DNA from: JAYPWI01 sp038135065
Lineage (GTDB): Bacteria > Actinomycetota > Acidimicrobiia > Acidimicrobiales > Poriferisodalaceae
NCBI GenBank assembly: GCA_038135065.1
Contig: JAYPWI010000022.1
Location: forward strand, 1-58,066
Length of the DNA stretch: 58,066 nucleotides
Reading direction: 5' to 3'
Shown here: one piece after another, positions 35,279 to 43,010 of the stretch
Position numbering within the stretch: the first letter of the stretch is position 1
How the letters are laid out: each line of letters starts with the position of its first letter
Translations under genes and position numbers: made by a program
The notes under the pieces: model-generated
The model's database searches: none
The model's input: only the letters and a program-made list of their open reading frames with translations
Told to the model about the DNA's origin: nothing

Positions 35279-36421
35279 GTGACCGGGCACCAGCGTTCCG
35301 GCGCTGCAGGCCCCTCGGGGCGGATCGCCTCCTTGGACCTCATCCGGGGCATCGCAGTGCTGGGCATCCTGCTCATGAACGCGCTCACCTTCGCGCTCGA
35401 ACCGGCCGGTTACTCGAACCTCGAACAAGACGGGGTGACGAACCCCATCGACTGGCTCGTCGGTGTCCTGGGCATCGTGTTCGTTCAGCAGAAGATGATG
35501 GCCCTGTTCTCCCTGCTGTTCGGGGTAGGGGTGGTCATCTTCGCCGACAACGCTTCGGCCAAGCAGCGGCGGCCTGTCGCGTTGAGCCTGTGGCGTTTCA
35601 CCCTGCTCCTGGTGATGGGGATCGGCCACACACTGGTGTGGGAGGGCGACGTGCTGTTGGTGTACGCCCTGTGCGCCCCCGTCGTGGTGGGTGTGCGGCG
35701 GGTGGGTTCGTCCACCCTGCTGGCCGTGGGCGGCATCCTCGCCATCAGCGGCAGCGTGGCAGCGGCCGTGGTCCAAGGTGGTGTCAACAGCGGTGACCTG
35801 TCACTGGGTGACTATTGGCTGATCGACGCAGGGCCGATGTCGGCAGGTGTCGAATGGTGGTACCTGCTCGACGTGTTCGGACGTGCCCTGGGCCTGATGC
35901 TGATCGGTGTCGCCCTCTACCGACCCGGGGTGGTCGATGGCTCCCGCGACACGCGGTGGTACCGACGCCTCACCCGATGGGGCCTGAGCATCGGGCTCGC
36001 CCTCACCGTGTCCGGGGTGGTCATCCACGTCGCCAACGGGTGGTCAGAAGACACTGCACTGCTGGGCCACGCACCCATCGGCCTGGGCACCATTCCCATG
36101 GCCGTGGGGTACCTGGGGATCATCCTGCGGTGGGGACAGGGGTGGACCAGCCACCACGAACGCCTGGCAGCCACGGGACGGATGGCCCTCACCAACTACC
36201 TCAGCCAAACCATTCTCGGCCTGACCACCCTCGCCGTGATCGCCGAGGCAGTGGACGTCCCCCGCTCCATGATCCTGGTGTGGGTGGTCGGCGTCTGGGC
36301 CCTGCAGGTGACGTGGTCCACCTGGTGGCTTGCCCGCTTCCGGTTCGGTCCGGCCGAGTGGTTGTGGCGATGCGGCACCTACCGGGCCTGGCATCCGTTG
36401 CGACGCCGCGACCAGGAGTGA
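35279..36421 (+). CDS. DUF418 family integral membrane protein
   Basis: 380 residues from the GTG at 35279, which has AGGAG upstream and avoids running back into tRNA-His. The N-terminus RIASLDLIRGIAVLGILLMN is the standard opening of the DUF418 family (related to acyltransferase-type membrane proteins). About eight to ten membrane helices follow, with the DUF418 C-terminal signature ATGRMALTNYLSQTI and GPAEWLWR near the end. A transport or modification role has been proposed for relatives, but the function is not established. Confidence 0.9.
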   Translation: MTGHQRSGAAGPSGRIASLDLIRGIAVLGILLMNALTFALEPAGYSNLEQDGVTNPIDWLVGVLGIVFVQQKMMALFSLLFGVGVVIFADNASAKQRRPVALSLWRFTLLLVMGIGHTLVWEGDVLLVYALCAPVVVGVRRVGSSTLLAVGGILAISGSVAAAVVQGGVNSGDLSLGDYWLIDAGPMSAGVEWWYLLDVFGRALGLMLIGVALYRPGVVDGSRDTRWYRRLTRWGLSIGLALTVSGVVIHVANGWSEDTALLGHAPIGLGTIPMAVGYLGIILRWGQGWTSHHERLAATGRMALTNYLSQTILGLTTLAVIAEAVDVPRSMILVWVVGVWALQVTWSTWWLARFRFGPAEWLWRCGTYRAWHPLRRRDQE

Positions 36422-36482
36422 AGGGCCCGCCAACCACGCCATTCCGGTTGGGCGCCCAGCGCCGCACCGCTATCATCGCAAC

Positions 36483-36559
36483 GCGCCTCTAGCTCAACTG
36501 GTCAGAGCGTCGGACTCTTAATCCGCAGGTTCCGGGTTCGAGTCCCGGGAGGCGTACCA
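36483..36559 (+). tRNA. tRNA-Lys (anticodon CTT)
   Basis: Acceptor GCGCCTC pairs with GAGGCGT (one G-T pair at the end). The anticodon loop ACTCTTAATC reads CTT, and the T arm is GGTTCGAGTCC. CCA is encoded. Confidence 0.94.
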
Positions 36560-36575
36560 CCGCACCGACGTGCCG

Positions 36576-36608
36576 AAAGCCCCAGGCCCTGCCGGGCCCT
36601 GGGGCTTT
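36576..36608 (+). terminator. Strong GC-rich hairpin ending in CTTT, likely terminator of tRNA-Lys
   Basis: AAAGCCCCAGG-CCC and GGGCCCTGGGGCTTT form an almost perfect stem of about 14 bp with one bulge and a small TGCC loop, 17 bases after the tRNA. It could also stop the convergent gene at 36646. Confidence 0.75.
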
Positions 36609-36645
36609 GTCGTTCTCGACGTCCTATCGCACAGCCCCGCTGGGA

Positions 36646-37413
36646 TCAGATGTCGATGTGGCTGCGGACCTCGAGCACCAGGGAGACCAGCCGGGCCCGT
36701 TCCGGTCCGTCGAGCGCCTCGAAGGCAGAAACACAGGCCGCAGTGGTGAGTTCCTCCGCCGTCGCCCGCCGCTGGGCATCGGGAACCGGGTGCGGCTCCG
36801 ACCAGCCGAATCGTTCCGATCCGGGCACCCCGCCGCGCACCTCGTCCCCGAACGACATGATCGCCCCGTGCGGGCCGAGCCCGACGGCGTGTACGGCGGC
36901 CAGGTGGGCGCCGCCCCGAAGCTCGCGCAGCACCTGGAGCTCCATGATGGCCCGGCCGGCCGAATCATCAGGCACCGGCATGGTGCGCCAACCAGCGAAC
37001 AAGGCTCCGGTCGAGGGCAGGGCAGCTGCGTTGACCCGATGCACGAGCTCGGCACATTCGTCGAGGACGGCGGGCTGCACATCAGCGAGGGCGTTGCGAG
37101 CCCAGGTCGCGGCATGGTCCGCGTAGGCCTGGGCCGCGTCCCTCGGATCGAGGTCGGCCGGCCTGGCATCCCAGATCGATGCGACCATCGCAGGGGACAT
37201 GAACCCGAGCGCAGCGGCCGCTACCTCGGCAGACACCGACCCCATCGCACCCACTCGCCCCACGACCCACAACCCGAACGGGCCCTCGAGCCCGAGCGCC
37301 TGGCCAGCGGCCGCCGATCCGCGGTCCATCATCCAGGCCCGTCCAATCTCGAGCACCGGCCGAGCGGTCGTCTCGGAAGCCTCGGCAGCAGTGGGGAACG
37401 AAGGGTCAGTCAT
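36646..37413 (-). CDS. SCO6745-family protein
   Basis: 255 residues, mostly helical. The pattern (LGLEGPFGLWVVGRVGAMG, AAAALGFMSP, SIWDARPA, TGALFAGWRTMPVP, MELQVLRELRGGAHLAAVHAVGL) is that of the actinobacterial SCO6745 family, whose biochemical role is unknown. The ATG at 37413 is used. It is divergent from the cyclic-nucleotide-domain gene at 37534. Confidence 0.8.
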   Translation of the reverse strand: MTDPSFPTAAEASETTARPVLEIGRAWMMDRGSAAAGQALGLEGPFGLWVVGRVGAMGSVSAEVAAAALGFMSPAMVASIWDARPADLDPRDAAQAYADHAATWARNALADVQPAVLDECAELVHRVNAAALPSTGALFAGWRTMPVPDDSAGRAIMELQVLRELRGGAHLAAVHAVGLGPHGAIMSFGDEVRGGVPGSERFGWSEPHPVPDAQRRATAEELTTAACVSAFEALDGPERARLVSLVLEVRSHIDI

Positions 37414-37533
37414 GACCCAACCCTAGAACGACCCGACCCCGTCCTGAGAGGGGACCTTGGACCCTGGCCGACGGCGGCGCGGCGCACGCACAGTGGAGCC
37501 ATCGACGACAACCCCAAACAGAGGAGGGGAACC

Positions 37534-38037
37534 ATGCTCGATCCCAAGATGGAACGCATCCGGGCGGTGCCCATGTTTGCCGAAGCGTCCGAGGACACAC
37601 TCGCCATGCTGGCAGGAGCAGCTGACGAGGTCACCGTCGCCCCGGGCACGACCCTCATTTCCCAGGGACATCTCAGTCACGAGACCTACGTGATCGAACA
37701 GGGCGAGGTGCAGATCCTTGTCGACGACGAAGCGGTCGCCACCGCCGGCGCCGGCGAGATCATCGGCGACCTCGCCTTCCTCGACCCTGGTCCAGCCACC
37801 GCAACCGTTCGGACCACCGCCACGACCCGCCTCTTGGTCATCGCGCACAACCGGATGGATGCGGTGGTGGAACGAGAGCCGACGATGTTGCGAACCATGG
37901 CAGCCGAGCTCGCCGAACGTCTGCGGGCCATGGATGCCCGTCACCGTGAGGACACCCGTCAACTGGTCAGCCTGTCCATCGAAGCAGTGCGGACCGTGCA
38001 ACCACCCCTGCTGTACCACCGGCCGACCACGGCCTGA
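37534..38037 (+). CDS. Small cyclic nucleotide-binding domain (Crp-type sensor) protein
   Basis: 167 residues from the ATG at 37534, preceded by GAGGAGGGG. Nearly the whole protein is one cNMP-binding beta-roll: FAEASEDTLAML, GTTLISQGHLSHETYVIEQGEVQIL, GEIIGDLAFLDPGPATATVR. The phosphate-binding cassette has GDLAFLD where FGE(I/L)AL...R is usual. There is no helix-turn-helix, so it may be a stand-alone sensor. The last 40 residues form a helix (MLRTMAAELAERLRAMD) and a short tail. Confidence 0.85.
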   Translation: MLDPKMERIRAVPMFAEASEDTLAMLAGAADEVTVAPGTTLISQGHLSHETYVIEQGEVQILVDDEAVATAGAGEIIGDLAFLDPGPATATVRTTATTRLLVIAHNRMDAVVEREPTMLRTMAAELAERLRAMDARHREDTRQLVSLSIEAVRTVQPPLLYHRPTTA

Positions 38038-38139
38038 GCCGCACCCGCTCACCCGCCCGATCCGGCCGCCTGCGCCGGATCGGGCGGCGCGCGTGCTCCA
38101 GGGCCTGCAGATGCAGTACCAATAGGGCCGGAGGAGCCC

Positions 38140-38631
38140 GTGCCTGACCTGGAAGCCGTCGATCTGGACTTCGTTCCTGCAGCCCGTCACCGCATCAGGG
38201 TGGAGCGCATCATCAACGCGCCTCGCCCGCTGTTGTGGGACATCATCACCGAGACCGCCACCTGGACGGAGTGGTTCCCCACCATGAGCCGGTGCGACGC
38301 AGTATCGCAGCGGGCAACCCTCGGATCGTCCAGGACCGTCAAGGTCGGTCCCCTCGTCGCCGAGGAGACGGTGATCGTGGCCGACAGCCCATCACGCTGG
38401 GGCTTCTGCATCACCCACACCAACCTCCCCATCGCCCGCCGCATGGTGGAACTGTTGGAGCTTGACGACGTCAGCGACGGAGACCGCACCCGCACCAGGG
38501 TGAACTACACGGGAGCCATCGACCCTCCCTGGTTCGGCCGACCGACGTTCAGGATCACCAGGCGCCAAGTCGCCACCACCTGGCGCCACGGCCTCGACGG
38601 ACTGGCCCAGCGGGCGGCGACCCTGTCCTGA
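38140..38631 (+). CDS. SRPBCC (START-like) family protein
   Basis: 163 residues from a GTG preceded by GGAGGAG. HRIRVERIINAPRPLLWDIITETATWTEWFPTM is a standard opening of a polyketide cyclase/dehydratase-type helix-grip fold, and VNYTGAIDPP and the C-terminal long helix fit. These proteins bind hydrophobic ligands; the ligand here is unknown. It is followed 35 bases later by the enoyl-CoA hydratase gene, which has its own promoter motif. Confidence 0.8.
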   Translation: MPDLEAVDLDFVPAARHRIRVERIINAPRPLLWDIITETATWTEWFPTMSRCDAVSQRATLGSSRTVKVGPLVAEETVIVADSPSRWGFCITHTNLPIARRMVELLELDDVSDGDRTRTRVNYTGAIDPPWFGRPTFRITRRQVATTWRHGLDGLAQRAATLS

Positions 38632-38654
38632 CGGCCGGCTTCGGCGCCCTCGCC

Positions 38655-38660
38655 TAGCCT
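38655..38660 (+). promoter_or_regulatory. Putative -10 element of the enoyl-CoA hydratase gene (leaderless)
   Basis: TAGCCT six bases before the ATG at 38667. Confidence 0.5.
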
Positions 38661-38666
38661 CGCCGC

Positions 38667-39476
38667 ATGGCAGTCGTCACCACCGAGATCTCCGACCACA
38701 TCGCGGTGGTCACCCTCAATCGTCCCTACGCACGGAACTCCCTCGACCCCGAACTGATCGTGGAGTTGGCGGCCACCTGGCACCGCTTGGCCGCCGATGA
38801 CGACGTCCGGGTCATCGTGGTCACCGGGGCGCCGGGCACCACGTTCTGCTCGGGCTTCGACCTGGGCACGACCATTCCCCTCATGACCGGCGGCCGCGAA
38901 CCCCAGAACGCATTCGAGCAGGCGGTAGCCGGTGATCTCGGACTGTTGGGAGTGGCGACCCTGCGCGATTACGACGTCGGCAAGCCCCTCGTCGCCGCAG
39001 TGAACGGACACGCCATCGCCGGTGGGATGGAGCTGATGTTGGGCTGCGACCTTCGGGTGGTGGCGAGCGGTGTCCGGCTCGGCCTGTCGGAAGTCGCTCT
39101 CGGCCTCATCCCCGCCATGGGGGGCACGGCCCGACTCAGCCGGCACCTTCCCCGGGCCATCGCCATGGAGCTCCTCCTCGGCGCGAAGCCCATGTCGAGC
39201 GACGAGCTCGCCGCCCACGGGGTCATCAACCGGCTCGTGGACAGTTCCAAAAACGTCCTCTCGGTGGCCGTCGAGCTGGCCGGCACCCTGGCCGGCAACG
39301 CACCACTCGCCTTGCGGGCGGCCCGTGACGTCATCAGGGCCTCGTCCGACCTCTCCGAGGCGGACGCCCTGGCCCTCGAGGCTGCCCGTAGCGCCGAGCT
39401 GTCCCGCACCGAGGACGCCAAGGAAGGACCGCGCGCCTTCATGGAGAAGCGGCCGCCCCATTTCACCGGGCGCTGA
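38667..39476 (+). CDS. Enoyl-CoA hydratase/isomerase (crotonase) family protein
   Basis: 269 residues. The CoA-binding and oxyanion-hole motifs are FCSGFDLG (residues about 59-66) and VNGHAIAGGMELMLGCDLRV (about 112-131). The catalytic Glu positions of crotonase are occupied by SEVALGLIPAMGGTARL, with Glu in LSEVALG. The C-terminus (EGPRAFMEKRPPHFTGR) is the usual trimerisation helix. It would hydrate or isomerise enoyl-CoA in fatty-acid or related catabolism. Confidence 0.9.
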   Translation: MAVVTTEISDHIAVVTLNRPYARNSLDPELIVELAATWHRLAADDDVRVIVVTGAPGTTFCSGFDLGTTIPLMTGGREPQNAFEQAVAGDLGLLGVATLRDYDVGKPLVAAVNGHAIAGGMELMLGCDLRVVASGVRLGLSEVALGLIPAMGGTARLSRHLPRAIAMELLLGAKPMSSDELAAHGVINRLVDSSKNVLSVAVELAGTLAGNAPLALRAARDVIRASSDLSEADALALEAARSAELSRTEDAKEGPRAFMEKRPPHFTGR

Positions 39477-39578
39477 GACCGAGACGGCAACGGACGATCG
39501 AAGGGACCCGTCCCCCCAGGCCCCGCCACCCATCGTGGTCGAGCGGACACCTGATGCAGGCACGCCCTCCCCACCGCC

Positions 39579-39584
39579 TAGCCT
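39579..39584 (+). promoter_or_regulatory. Putative -10 element of the copper monooxygenase gene (leaderless)
   Basis: TAGCCT seven bases before the GTG at 39592. Confidence 0.45.
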
Positions 39585-39591
39585 GGCTCGG

Positions 39592-41121
39592 GTGCGATTC
39601 CCCCTCGCCACCCTCGTCATCATCGGCGGCCTGACCCTGATTGGCTGCGGGGCCTCGAACGAGGGCGGTGACACCGCGACCCCGAACCCGACGACCACAG
39701 GGCCCCCACCCGCCACCGCACCGGCAACCAGTGCTGGGCCGACGACCACCGCACCGACGACCACTGCCGGAGCGCCGACCACTGCCGCGGCGCCGATCAG
39801 CACCACCACAGTCCCGCCCCCCGAGGGGTTCGCCGGTCAGGTCCTCCCCGTGCTCGAACGGAGCTGCGCCCGATGCCACACCGGGGACGGCCCTGGCACA
39901 CCCCACCTGTCGATGGAGACCGTGGGTGACGTGGCGGCCGCCGCCCACCGCATCGGCCCCTCGCTCCAGTCCACGTCGATGCCACCGTGGCCGGCTGCAC
40001 CCGGTGGCGTGGCCTTCGCCGACTCGTTTGCCATCACCGACGAGGAACGAGCGGCCCTGGTCGCCTGGGCGGCCGAACCCGAGCTCGACCTGCCGGCCGA
40101 CCGCCCGATCAGCTCCACAGCCGAGATACGGACCCTGGGTAACCCTGACCTGGTGATCGAGCCCGCAGCGGCCTACGACAGCACGGCCTATCAGCCCGAC
40201 GAATACCGGTGCTTCATCTACGACCCGGGATTCACCGAGGACACCTGGCTGGCCGCCTACCACTTCGTGCCCGGCCAACCGCAGATCGTGCACCACGCCA
40301 TCGGCTACCACATCGACGCCTCCCGGCGAGACGCAGCAGAAGCCCTCGACGCCGCCCACCCCGACAACGCGGGCTGGCCATGTTTCGGTTCCTCGGGCCT
40401 CGGCCGCGACGAGATCTTCCTCGGATGGGCACCCGGACAGGGACCCACCCGCTTGCCCGAGGGCTCGGGGTTGCCCATCGGGGCCGGCGACTTCCTCGTG
40501 ATCCAAGTGCACTACCACGTCGAACTCGACGTACCCGACGACCGCAGCACCCTGCGCCTCGAGGTGGTGGACGACCCGAGCGGGATCGATGACGTCACCA
40601 TCGTCGAATTCGTTGCCCCGGCCGAGATTCCCTGCGCCAACGACGAAGAGGGCCCCCTGTGTGACCGGGCCACCGCCCGAGACGCGGCAATCGCCAAGTA
40701 CGGCCAGGAGGGGGTGTTGGCCGACACCATCCTGGCCATCTGCGGCACCACGGCCGCCGAGGTCGGGGTGCTGACCGACGGACGAGCCTCAGCCTCGTGC
40801 GATCTCCCCGTTCGCCAAGGGGGCGCCATCGTCTCCGTGCTCGGACACCAGCACGAGCTGGGGGCCAGCTTCCGGATGACCCTGCACCCCGACACCGACC
40901 GGGAAGTGGTGCTACTCGACATTCCCGACTGGCGTTTCGACTGGCAGCTCCGCTACTCCCCCGTCGAACCGATCGAGGTGAGCGGGTGGGACACCATCCG
41001 CATCGAGTGCACGTGGGACCGGGCCCGGCGCGACGCCGACCTCGAACCGGCCTATGTGCTGTGGGCCGACGGCACCGACGACGAGATGTGCTTCGCCACG
41101 GTCGCCATCCGCTCCCGCTGA
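39592..41121 (+). CDS. Lipoprotein with a haem c motif and a type II copper, ascorbate-dependent monooxygenase (PHM-like) domain
   Basis: 509 residues from the GTG at 39592. A lipoprotein signal (LVIIGGLTLIGC, Cys19) and a Thr/Ala/Pro linker are followed by a small haem-binding segment CARCH (Cys92, Cys95, His96). Then comes a PHM-type domain with all expected copper ligands: His234-His235 (IVHHAIGYH), His307 or His309 (IQVHYHV), His419 and His421 (LGHQHELG) and Met499 in DEMCF. PHM enzymes hydroxylate C-H bonds with O2 and a reductant. Here the attached haem domain may supply electrons instead of ascorbate; that is inference. Location is outside the membrane. The substrate is unknown. Confidence 0.88.
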   Translation: MRFPLATLVIIGGLTLIGCGASNEGGDTATPNPTTTGPPPATAPATSAGPTTTAPTTTAGAPTTAAAPISTTTVPPPEGFAGQVLPVLERSCARCHTGDGPGTPHLSMETVGDVAAAAHRIGPSLQSTSMPPWPAAPGGVAFADSFAITDEERAALVAWAAEPELDLPADRPISSTAEIRTLGNPDLVIEPAAAYDSTAYQPDEYRCFIYDPGFTEDTWLAAYHFVPGQPQIVHHAIGYHIDASRRDAAEALDAAHPDNAGWPCFGSSGLGRDEIFLGWAPGQGPTRLPEGSGLPIGAGDFLVIQVHYHVELDVPDDRSTLRLEVVDDPSGIDDVTIVEFVAPAEIPCANDEEGPLCDRATARDAAIAKYGQEGVLADTILAICGTTAAEVGVLTDGRASASCDLPVRQGGAIVSVLGHQHELGASFRMTLHPDTDREVVLLDIPDWRFDWQLRYSPVEPIEVSGWDTIRIECTWDRARRDADLEPAYVLWADGTDDEMCFATVAIRSR

Positions 41122-41152
41122 CCCACCGTCCCCAGCACCGATCCGGTGGGAG

Positions 41153-41158
41153 TAGCGT
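41153..41158 (+). promoter_or_regulatory. Putative -10 element of the RidA-family gene (leaderless)
   Basis: TAGCGT seven bases before the ATG at 41166; a GGAGGA overlaps the spacer but is too close to act as a ribosome site for this ATG. Confidence 0.4.
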
Positions 41159-41165
41159 CGGAGGA

Positions 41166-41552
41166 ATGGACGAACGCGTGATCCCATCCTCGATGCAGAC
41201 CTCCTACGACCGGTTCCACTTCGCCCCCGGTGTTGGGGGGGGTGACCTGCGGCTGTGCTCCGGCCAGATCGGCAGGGGCGCCGACGGCCGCTGCCCCGCG
41301 GACCCCGCCGCGCAGTTCCGCCTGGCCTTCGGGCATGTGAAGGACATCCTCGAAGCGGCCGGGGGGTCGATGGCCGACATCGTGGAGATGACCACCTACC
41401 ACGTCGACATGTCGAGCCACCTGGGCACCTTCATGAAGGTCAAGGACGAGTTCGTGGCCGAGCCCTATCCGGCGTGGACGGCCATCGGGTGCACCGAGCT
41501 GGCCATGCCCGGCGGCCTCGTCGAGATCAAGGTGCAGGCCAACCTCGGGTGA
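41166..41552 (+). CDS. RidA (YjgF/YER057c/UK114) family protein
   Basis: 128 residues. CSGQIGRGADGRCP, ILEAAGGSMADIVEMTTYHVDM and PAWTAIGCTELAMPGGLVEIKVQANL are the standard family blocks. The Arg that binds the substrate carboxylate in true RidA (usually in RxxV) is not obvious, so enamine deaminase activity is uncertain and it may be one of the divergent subfamilies. The stop overlaps the GTG of the next gene (GTGA), indicating one operon. Confidence 0.88.
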   Translation: MDERVIPSSMQTSYDRFHFAPGVGGGDLRLCSGQIGRGADGRCPADPAAQFRLAFGHVKDILEAAGGSMADIVEMTTYHVDMSSHLGTFMKVKDEFVAEPYPAWTAIGCTELAMPGGLVEIKVQANLG

Positions 41553-42208
41553 GCGACCGACCGACCCTGCAGGTCAACGAACTCGGGGCCCGCACCGCGG
41601 GCGGCCTACCCGGGCCGGGCACCCGACTGATGGTCCTCGTCCACGGCTACGGGGCCGACGAACACGACCTCGCCCCCCTGGCCACCATGTACGACCCCGA
41701 CGGCCAGTTCGTCGCCGTGTGCCCCCGTGGCCCGGTGACCGTGCCCCCCTGGGGAGCCGGATGGTACGAACGAGACGCGGCGGGCACCATCGACCCCGAC
41801 CAGTTCGTGGCCTCGGTCGACCTCCTCGACGCAACCATCGACGACCAGTGCGAACGCCACGGGCTGGAGCGGTCCGAGGCCGTGGTCATCGGCTTCAGCC
41901 AAGGGGCGGCCATGACCCTGGCCGTCACCCTGCGCACCGGGGCCCGTCGACCGGCCGCCATCGCATGCTTGTCGGGCATGCTCCAGGAGGTACCTGGTCT
42001 CACCTACGACTGGGCGGCCACCGACCTGCCCCCCGTGTACGTCCAACACGGCACCGTGGATCCATTGGTCACCGTGGACCGAGGACGTCACGTGCGTGAC
42101 ACCCTCACCTCGGCCGGTCTCGAACTGGCCTACGACGAGTACCCCATGGCCCACGAGATCCGGCCCGAGTCGATCCGTGACCTGCGGGCCTGGCTGGCCG
42201 ATCGCTGA
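41549..42208 (+). CDS. Alpha/beta hydrolase of the phospholipase/carboxylesterase family
   Basis: 219 residues from a GTG overlapping the RidA-family stop. The family is shown by LMVLVHGYGADEHDLAPLA (oxyanion), VIGFSQGAAMTLAV (nucleophile Ser in GFSQG), VQHGTVDPLV (Asp) and MAHEI (His). Members hydrolyse carboxylesters or lysophospholipids in the cytoplasm. PRGP and WYERD also match the esterase family. Confidence 0.9.
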   Translation: MSDRPTLQVNELGARTAGGLPGPGTRLMVLVHGYGADEHDLAPLATMYDPDGQFVAVCPRGPVTVPPWGAGWYERDAAGTIDPDQFVASVDLLDATIDDQCERHGLERSEAVVIGFSQGAAMTLAVTLRTGARRPAAIACLSGMLQEVPGLTYDWAATDLPPVYVQHGTVDPLVTVDRGRHVRDTLTSAGLELAYDEYPMAHEIRPESIRDLRAWLADR

Positions 42209-42244
42209 CGGCCGGCTGCGGGCTGGCTGCTGGCTGGCGGCCGC

Positions 42245-42982
42245 CTAGGGAATCCCCACCATGTCCATCTCGGAGTGCAGCACCACGGTTCGCTCGGCGT
42301 CGGTGAACCGCTCGAACCCGTCGGGGCCGATGCGGGACAGGAACCCCTTCCACTCGTCGGTCCCCGGGAAGTACAGCTCGGCCATGCCCACGAAGGGCTC
42401 CACGTGGGGCTCGAGACTCTGGCTGACCACGTAACGGAACCCACCGACCTGGCCCATCACCTCTCTCACGTTGGGGGCGTGGGCGTCGAGCCAGTGGTCG
42501 AACAGGGCGCCCGGGTCGGCGTCGGGCTGGGCGGCCACCAGGAAGGTCACCTTGTGGAAACCCGACCGGGTGCAGGGGAAGGGGGCGTTGAGGGTGTTGG
42601 GCACCACGGGCAGGTGCTCGCTGCCGTCGATCACCACGTACTCGGTGGTCGACCACGGCACATAGGGCTCGGCCTTCTGCTGGAAGGTGTCGGCCGGCTC
42701 GGTGCCGTGGGGCGGATCGGGACGGGGCGGAGCCTGGTCGAACCACAGTTGGGCCACCCCGTCCCACACATGAGCACCGTCGCGCCCGGGGCCGAACAGG
42801 GTCGCGATATAGCGACGGGCAGCCGGGCGGCCTCGTTCGGCTGCCGCGTTCATGGCCGAGATCACAGCCGGCATGTGATTGGCGAACCAGTTGGCCACCA
42901 ACTCCTCGCGGGCCGCTTCGGGGCGCCGCTTGATCAAGAAGTTGGCCTTCACCCCCGGGGTGGCGGACGGACGGTCGGACAT
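42245..42982 (-). CDS. EthD domain-containing protein (tandem dimeric alpha-beta barrel)
   Basis: 245 residues from the ATG at 42982, with GAGGGGAG upstream. Two halves each look like an EthD/ferredoxin-like unit: KANFLIKRRPEAAREELVANWFANHMPAV and HKVTFLVAAQPDADPGALFDHWLDAHAPNV. Both share the D/N-W-F/L-x-x-H pattern. EthD-type proteins accompany oxygenases in ether or lipid degradation, and their own reaction is usually unproven. It is convergent with the hydrolase gene. Confidence 0.8.
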   Translation of the reverse strand: MSDRPSATPGVKANFLIKRRPEAAREELVANWFANHMPAVISAMNAAAERGRPAARRYIATLFGPGRDGAHVWDGVAQLWFDQAPPRPDPPHGTEPADTFQQKAEPYVPWSTTEYVVIDGSEHLPVVPNTLNAPFPCTRSGFHKVTFLVAAQPDADPGALFDHWLDAHAPNVREVMGQVGGFRYVVSQSLEPHVEPFVGMAELYFPGTDEWKGFLSRIGPDGFERFTDAERTVVLHSEMDMVGIP

Positions 42983-43010
42983 GGTGGCTCCCCTCGACGC
43001 TGAGGGCAGC

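Noticed and set aside
39070..39591. N-terminal extension of the copper monooxygenase back to 39070
   Set aside because: This part is antisense-like sequence in the enoyl-CoA hydratase gene; the lipoprotein signal begins at 39592.
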